Source: Polydactylus sextarius (Eukaryota; Chordata; Actinopteri; Polynemidae). Taken from it: a DNA stretch of 64,000 bases. Positions within the stretch are counted from its first letter, which is position 1; each line of letters begins with the position of its first letter. The stretch lies in contig CM028906.1 of assembly GCA_016801845.1 (NCBI GenBank), positions 124,001 to 188,000 on the forward strand. The letters run 5' to 3'. Made by a program: the position numbers and the translations under genes. This document shows, in pieces, positions 53,998 to 62,900 of the stretch. The notes beneath the pieces are model-generated. The model had not been told where the DNA came from. It did no database searches and worked only from the letters and a program-made list of their open reading frames with translations.

Positions 53998-56900
53998 GCA
54001 CACATTTGGTCTCTATTTTATCTTCCTGGTCTCCCTCTTTTCTTCCTCCTCCCTCCCTTTTCTCTGTCTCTTCTCTTTCTCTTTTCTCTGTTTTCATCTC
54101 ACCCCAGCCAGTCGAGGCAGATCAGACCATCCAATCTGAGTCTGGTTCTGATGGAGGTTTCTTCCTCTTAAAAAGGATTTTTTCCTCCATTGTCATCAAG
54201 TGTTTGCTCATTGTGGAAATGTTGGGTTTCTCTATGTAAAGAGACTTGAGATAAATGTTTTTATGATCTGGCGCTATATAAATAAAACCGAATTAAATTG
54301 AATATATTTGCCGTTGCAAGTTGTTACATCTGTCATGTTAACTAATGTGTGACATATTTCATTAATAATAGAATTAAAATAAACGCATAAAATTAAATAT
54401 CCTTTATCCAGATTTTTTTTTAAATAATATAACATTTAGCTTAACTGGATGGCCTCATTCTCAGATCAAATTTTAACCTAAAGAAGAAGAAGACACTATA
54501 GTCAATATTTACAAAACTGAAAAGTAGTCTTATTTTTGGAGTCTTATGCTTTATGTAGGGGTCTGTCAGACACGGGTCATTTGTCTCCAGTTTGTCACAT
54601 GCAAAGGAGGTGGTCACTCACTGTGCTTTGCTGTTGCTCCTTCAAGGTCTTACTGGTCTCTGACTTTAGGATGCCTTCAGTGTAGACACTGAAACCTGAC
54701 ACTACTCTGTGAAGCTATGACCTGGGTCATTTGCATACTAGCCTAGTCATTGGTTGTTTACTGAGGACTGAGGGGAGGTGTGTGTGTGTGTGTTAGACTC
54801 TGCAGACAGACACAGACATGAGGAAGGATCTGATACTGAATGTTTTTTCCTGCTATCTGGCGAGCTTGTAGAAAGTTATCGTGGCGCCATTTCGCCATCG
54901 TATGAGATAGCCACAATTCCTTCGGCACATGTCGTCGGCACTGTCCTGCCATCATGTATGACAAATTAGAGACGAATCGGATGATCTGTTTCAGAAAAAC
55001 TGATCATGTGATCAAACGCAAACAAACGCCAATATCTCACTTCCTGTTGGCCGTGGCTAGGGTCACACATCACGAAAGTTGTTCGTCTACATCGGCTCTA
55101 GACACATACTAAGTTTCATGTGTCTATTTCAAATGACACATCATTTACAGCACTTTGAACTTTTATCACAGTAAAACACTACTAAACTTCAAGGTGGCGC
55201 CATATCGACATAGAGCGAAAATTCAAAAATCCCCACACAAATTATCATCAGAAACATCTTGACATCATGTACGCCAAGTTTGACGGCAATCGGACGAACC
55301 GTCTAGGAACAGTACGTTAAATTCCATAAACGTCGACCCGCAAACAAACGCTAATAGCTCACTTCCTGTTGGGCGTGGAAACAGACATGCAGGGCCAGAG
55401 TTGTCCGTCTTGATGAGCTCTACACACATACCAACTTTGGTGTGTCTACCTCAAACTATGTGCTGACCACAAGCCTTTGTTTAAAAATTTCAAAAGGGGG
55501 CACTCTGGAGCCCCTGAGCCACACCCAAACTCCAAAGTTGGTCAGAACGTGCTTAATGATAATAATAATAAGAATCTGAGCAGAGCCAATAGGGTCCTCG
55601 CACCGAGGTGCTCGGGCCCTAATAATAAGAAGAATCTGAGCAGAAGCAATAGGGTCCTTGCACTGAGGTGCACGGGCCCTAATTTAAAAGAAAAAGATGA
55701 GAGGTAGAACAAAATGTGAATGGCTCCATCTGTTGCTGGATCTTTCATGGGATTGTGCAGCATTTGAGGTTCAGACCTGCAATGGCGACCGGATGGTGAT
55801 GACCTTGTTGCCCTCTGCAGCGTCAATCTGCAAGAGCACTGAAACTGCCTCCTTCAGCATCGGACCACGGATGTTGTAGAGACAGCGACCTGGTTTGTCC
55901 ACAGCAATGTTGGAGATCTCACTGTATCCAGAGGGCACTGCAGGTGTAGAGACAGGTTTTTATTCACTGTATCTCAAACATGAAAAAGGCAGAAACACAG
56001 GATGTGAGTCCTGACCGATACTGAGGCTGAACAGGCAACTCTCCTGCCGCTCTAAAGCTGACAGTTTGCCTTGCAACAACGGCTCGAACATGGAGTGCTC
56101 CAGGTCCATGCTCTGATCCACTGACAGCTCGTGCAGTTTTCCCTGTACCACTGATCCAGTAGGCCTCAGGTTGGTGCTATGGTGCAAAATGAGAGGGATC
56201 CCCAGAGAGTTTCTGATGGTTAACGGAGCCTTCTCCTGAAGAGAGAGGTCAAAGGTAGAGGCGGTCCCCTCAGAGAACGCCTGGTCAAACATAGCCAAGA
56301 CAACATTATTAATTAATGAACAGATATCACAAAAGACTGTTCCTGTTTGTGATTCAAGTCTCTGATCCAACTGAATCACTTTAATGTGGACATTAATGTG
56401 GTGTAGTGTGACGCCATAGTTGATGTTAAGAGAGGTGTTGTACCTTGGCAAGGTTCTGGAAAACATTGAGGCTACAGTTGGAGATTGTGATGTTCATGGT
56501 GTCTTTGGAGCAGATGTTGACAGCTGTACGTGGCTCGGGAAGAACTATAAAGTCATCTCCATGAACTGGACTCTTGTCATGGACAGGGCTGTTCTTCATC
56601 TATTGGACAAAGGCAGTTTTCGGTTTATCAGGCTGTTGTTGATGTTGGGGAAGTTTACATGAAATTAGACAAAGATGAGCTCCATCTCCTCTGCAGGATA
56701 ACTGGGATTAAAAAATTAATGGATGGGAGAAAACACAATGTTTTACATCAAGGTCTAGGTTCCACCTGCGGCTGCCACCATCGACTCGCTCAATCAATGG
56801 CTCCCACACTGCCTGGATCTCGTTGAAGTAGTTCACCTGCAAAAACAACAGGTAACAAAACATCTGTATGTGTGATTTTGGTTCAGATTCAGATTCAGGT

Positions 56901-59900
56901 TCACGTTCAGATTCAGGCTCAGATTCAAATTAGGGTTAGGGCTAGGGTACAGTTCTCACTTCCAGCGTCATGTTGGCCTTCAGCTGCAGAAGAGAGGACC
57001 AGTTTTTGGCTAAACCATTGAAGGAGGACTCGGCCAACAGCAGGGGGACGGTCCTATGACCCAAACCAGACTCCAGAGTCACCTGGACCACCTGAAAGCC
57101 AAAAACACCTTGTCAATTACAGTCCTAGCTGAAGGCTCTGGATACAAGTTTATATGAATTTGAGGTCACAGCACCTTGATTTTGACAGCAAAGCTCTCGC
57201 CCTCATTGTGTCCATCCTGCTCTCTGAAGCTTTCTGTGACCTCGGCTGCCTGGTCCACCCCCAGGAACCAGTAGTCACAGGTGTAGATGTTCATGACTGA
57301 CCACAGATCAGTGACAGTGGGGTTTGACTCCTGACTCTGCTCATCACGCTGGTTTACCATCATGGCAGCTGTGATCGTCTTCACTGTGTTGAGGATGAAA
57401 GGAGAAATCTACAAAAAGAAGATACTGATGATGAGTTTGTTCACAGTCAAGGACTTGTTCTTATCATTTGATTCAGTTTGTTTTATAAATTAATAAAGCT
57501 TAAAAACCTATAACTGACTCATGTACCTTGACAATCACTTCCTCCACTGTCACAGAGCCACTCAGTGGTTGGCTGGGATGGGTTTTGGTTTCCAAGGCAA
57601 CCGAGCATGGTCTCAACACCTGTAGGACACAGTGAAGGCAGAGAGCGAAAGTTTGACCTTCAAGTGAAGACGTTGCAAAAGTTTGGTCCATGGACACCAC
57701 GGACATTGAGGAGGTCACAGAGTGTTTCAAACAGAAAACTGTCCGAAAATCTGTCTCTGTGATAAAGCTAATAATTTCTTCTTTTTTAGAGGTAGCTTTT
57801 CTTAGCACTGTAGAAATAACACTTGACTAAACTGACACTGATCTAGATTTTGATCTAAACAGAGTTTATCAGATTATCTTCTCTGTCAATACAACAACAG
57901 CCTGAGGGACACCTGCTGTGATTCCACAATGTCATGATCATGCAGGTCCTATAATTGTATGCATATATGACAATGTATGGACATATGTATGTGACACCTA
58001 CATAAGTACATACTGTATATACTGTATATACTGTAAGAAGTCAGACTCAGCTGTGATGGATGCGCTCCAGGATTGAATGTGTGCCTACCGGTCATGTGAT
58101 CTTACCGTGGTGACAGCCTTGTCCTCTTTGTTTTGAATGAAGGGGCAAGCGAGGACCTTCAGCTCCCTCAGGTTCGCCCTCATGTTCTGGGCCCCATCGC
58201 TCTGGCCCTGCAGGGTGAAGTCACACTGAAATGAGACCACCAGGGCGGGGGCGTCAGCTTTCATTAGGCTGGCAACAAACACCACCTCCGGGTCCACTAC
58301 CACTGCTCGGAGACGAGTCCTCACCAAGGAGGCTGCAGATCAAAGACAAACAATGCATTCAATCTAAGACGAACAAGTCCAACATCTAAACTGAGTGTGA
58401 ACAGCCCAGTGTTCATGTGGGGTTCCTAATAATATGATCACTGACTGTATTTCACCTCCAGGATGTTGTTCTTACCGTTCTTGGCATCAGCTTGGGGTTC
58501 AGAGGTCTGTTTCAGCGGCAGTCGGTCACTTGGCACAGCTGCAGCGGTGGGAGCTAAGCTCTCTGGTCGAGCCTGCAGAAAGAAATCTGTGACGGCCATC
58601 AGAAACTCCACGCTGGTGCACAAGTAGAGCTTCTGCAGAACCACCACCACCTCCCTGTCACCACTGCTCTGTCGATATGTCACATCAATCATTGGCTGTG
58701 AGCTCTCTTCGTCCCTTCGCCCTACCATCCTGCAGCCACAAAATAAACAAAGCAAAGCTGGGTGAGTTAAAGAGTGGGGGGGTGGGTGGGTGGGACCAGA
58801 TTGATTAGAAGATCATGGAGATCATAGGTCATGTGAATTTTACCGTGACGTCACCCTCTCCATGCCAGTCCTCAGGTCATCCAACGTGCACGCCATCAGG
58901 ACAGTGGTCACCTCCATATTGCCGCCAACTTTGATGCTGCCTGAGGTTTTCAGCAGATGGAGCGTGAACTCTCCCAGTCTGAGGTTCTCCTGGTGCTGGA
59001 GACCCTGCAGGAACCATAGTCAGACAGACCCACTGACCAGACAACCTGAACCAGCTGACCTGATTCAAGTCTTGGTAGCCCAAATGAATCCTTTATAACC
59101 CTGACCTGTTTGGCATCACTGCTGTAAAGAACCAGACCCAGAGCCTCAGTGTTGAAGTTGAACTTCACGGACAGAGCTTCATCCCCCTCATCCTCGCTGC
59201 TCATGCTTGCTATCCCGACACCACCTGAAGACAGAAAATACAGGTTAATGAATCCAAACCCTAAGAAAGGAGACTGGACTGAAGTGGTTTCCAGACCTGA
59301 TGTATGGCTTCCAGCTGCTCCAAGTTGCACACCAGCCTCCTCCTGTCTCAGGCCGGTGGTCTCCAGACTGCCAGCCTCTGCCAGGTTCTCCATCAGGATT
59401 CTCAGTAGCATTCTCAGGTCATCTTGACTCAGTTCCATCTGCAGGAACAAACCTAAACCTAATCATCTACAACTGTGACCTGCTGTTTCAGACGAGTGTA
59501 ATCTTTGTGAGTCCACTACAGAGAGCAAGGGAAAACTGGTCTAAACCAAACCTACATCCTGATACAGAGACTACAGAACAAACTGTACCTTTGGTGGTTT
59601 ACACATCGACTGATTGCAAAAAAATTAAAAGAGAGTTACACCAGATTCGTCTGGACTGGAGTCAGTGTGCTCGTATTTGTGATATCTCCACAGGGGGTCT
59701 TTGTCTCAGATCAGATGGTCTGCGTCTATGTACTCTACAATTCCTTAGACAGGAACCGTAAGGAGACACCATATCATCTGTCTGATTTTTAACCTTGACT
59801 TGATTTCATAACCTTGACAGAAAATCATCCAGAGTGGTCACTGAGCTCTCAAAAACACAATCCTGATCTTCCTGAGCAGGATATATTATCACCTCATCTA

Positions 59901-62900
59901 AATCCTCACCCTGATTCTGAACCATCTCCTCCACTTCCTCCTCTCCTCCTGATCCTGATACTGCTCCTGCCTCTGACCTTCCTCCTCTTCCTCCTACCTT
60001 CATTGGCTTCAGGTCTCCATCTATCTCCACGGCTGCCATCTTCTTGTACCAGGAAGCTGCCAGGTTCCTCTTGATTTTCAGGTGCAGGTTGATGGGTTTG
60101 AGTAGCTCGCTCTGGGTTGATCCCGGGTCAATACAGGTCCTGATGTACATCAGGAATCAAGGTCAAATGTGACACACAAGGTTTAATGATATGTCAGCTG
60201 TTTTCAGTGTTGATGCAGTATGTCAGTTTTTTTTAGTGTTGATGATCCAGGCTCTACTGCATTAGTAGAGCCTGGATCAGTTCTTTGAGCTCAGTCTGAC
60301 CTGGAGAGTTTCAGCTGCGTCAGCTTCACGCTCATATTGTCGATGACTGCAGGCAGTGGACACTTGTCCACGGGCAGCAGGGAGAAGGTGTTCCCCACCG
60401 TAATTAAACCCAGGTCCATCACCAGTGCATCATGGGAGGTGGAGGACTCTGGGATAATGATGAGCGGAGCTTTCAGCTTGATATCCATGGACAGACGGAA
60501 ACTCTTCTGAGCAAAGTCTCGTACACTGGATGCCGCTTTCTCCGCTGCCTGAACCGTGGCCATTCTCAGAGCCTCTTTAGCCATCTGGAAGTGGCTAGTA
60601 AAATTCTGATGGACATGAAGATGACGTGGTTTATTTTTACAAAATTATATAAATGTAATTAAATCAAAAAGACAGTGGGATGACTCTTGTGTTGTAAAAG
60701 TCCTTTTCTAACTATCAATAATCATAACACTCCATCACTAATTAAAACTTATAACAAAAGCTGCATTCATAAATAGTAAAGTATAAAGTAAATGGTAAAA
60801 AGAAGCTAAAACCTGAACTCACATTGGAGTTGTCTTTATAATGAGACTCACCAACAGTGACATGACGAACTTGTGCAGGTAAACCACCTGGATGCAACCA
60901 ACATTTAGCCTCACACTGCCGTCAGTTTTAGACATGTCAGCATAACCATCACCCTTGGTGGCGTTGGGAGTCAGACTCACGTTGAAGCTGAACACCTCAT
61001 CATCCACGATGGAAATGGCCTGAAAGACAGAAAGTTCAAAGTTTAACAACCTGTCATCAGAGAGCAGAGACTATGGCAGTACATCAGTATCAGTTTGAGG
61101 ATGTCATGATGGACTGTTTCGATGTTTGCTGATATTGATTACAAAGTTCTAGTACAACCTCAGAAACAATGGGGAACCATGAAAATTACTCCTAGTTTAA
61201 CACAGATGAACCCTTCACAAGACTGAGCACAAGGCAAAAAATGATGGTCCAGTAAAGTCTGAGTAAGTTGGTCGTGGCCACAGGTTGTCATTGGTTAGAT
61301 AGCTGACTGACCTTCTTGTGGATGGTTTTGGGATCAACATTCAGAACAATAAAGTCTCGTAGACGAGCTGATATGTGCATCTGTGGCCCTTGCATCAGTA
61401 AAGATCCATTAACACCTAAAGGACACAGTACAGTTTTAAATGATTGGTGCTGATGAACAACAGGCATCAAAGAAACATACAGTTGTCCAACACTACCTTG
61501 GATTTTGATGTTGGCCATATTACAGGCCTGGTCGCACACCAGGATGTTGAATGCTCCTAGTGTCACCATCACCTTCATGTCGATGGACATACTGTCTACA
61601 GGTGACATCAGGGCGGCTGGAAAAATGACAAGACAATAAAGATAAAATGTATATGTGTGACTCTGTGTGTGTGATCTAGGTATTCGTTACTTTGTGGGGA
61701 CTTACATCTGTTTACACACTCACATGGGGGGGACCTGTCTCCCTTATGGGGACAAAAGGCAGGTCTCCATAATGTAAAAAACAAAGTATTAAGGTTAGGG
61801 TCAGATTTAGATAAAGGTTAGACAAGTAGTAGCAACAACTGAGAGCTGAGAGTTTCCAGGAAAGTCTCTAGGAAATGAATGCAAGTCAATGAAATGTCCC
61901 CTGAAGTTATGGAAACCAGACCGTGTGTGTGTGTGTGTGTGTGTGTGTGTCTGCGTGTGTGTGCACGCACACTGAATGGACTTGGCTGACAACATCTTGT
62001 CCTCTACCCTTGGTTTTATCTCCTTCTCTGAGAACGAGATGCTGCCAGACGACAGAGTCATTGACAGGAAGTCGATAGCGGAGAGAAGTGCCTCTGTATG
62101 TAGCACGACATCCAGTGAGGTAAAGGTCACCTGGGGTCAGGAAGAATCACAGGAAGTCAGATAGAACAATTATAATCTGTCATCTGTCAAAATAATTCAG
62201 TTCCCGGGAACAGATTTGTGGTTTATTGAAAGAAAAAGTCACAAATAAAAGGGTCAGGTTTAGATAAAGGTTAGACAAGTCGTAGCAACAACTGAGATCT
62301 CTCGGGTTTTCAGGAAAGTGTCCAGGAAATTAATGCAAGTCAATGAAATGTCCCTTAAAGTATGGCTGTGTGTGTGTCTCACATTGATCATCTGCTCTGT
62401 GTTCTTGTAGGTGGTGGAGAAGTTTGGCCCTAAGCGATCGGCCTGATGAAACACAAAAAGTAAGGTTTTACAGTGCATTTCCGGCAGATCTGAGTTGATC
62501 AGGTCTGATGTGGATCAGATTTGTCCTTACCTTGAAGTACTGGACTTTGAGCAGTTCAGCTCCGGACACCACTGAGGAGCTGATGAGACACAGAGGTTCA
62601 CCACTCGAGTCTAAACAAAAAAACAAACAAAACGACAAGGTTTTTATTGCTCTACATGTTTAAACACGAGATGACTTTCTTACTTCTAAATTCAGACAAA
62701 ACTGAAGTTATCATAATTGGCCCTAAACATCTCAAAACACCATTTTCAGATCACATAGCTAACCTGGATGGAATTACCTTGGCCTCCAATTGTACTGTGA
62801 GGAACCTTAACATGATACAAACGACATGTCCTGATCCTCTTTGATAAGGACATGTTGTTTGTATCTCACATTAAACAAGTCTCTAGGACAGCTTTTTTCC

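Noticed and set aside
53925..54239. Open frames rich in Tyr-Ile repeats
   Set aside because: They are translations of the (TA)n microsatellite and the LINE-2 UTR.
60595..60605. Alternative TAG acceptor for exon 8 at 60594/60595
   Set aside because: It would put exon 8 out of phase with exon 7; the CATCAG acceptor restores MSLLNFTSHF.
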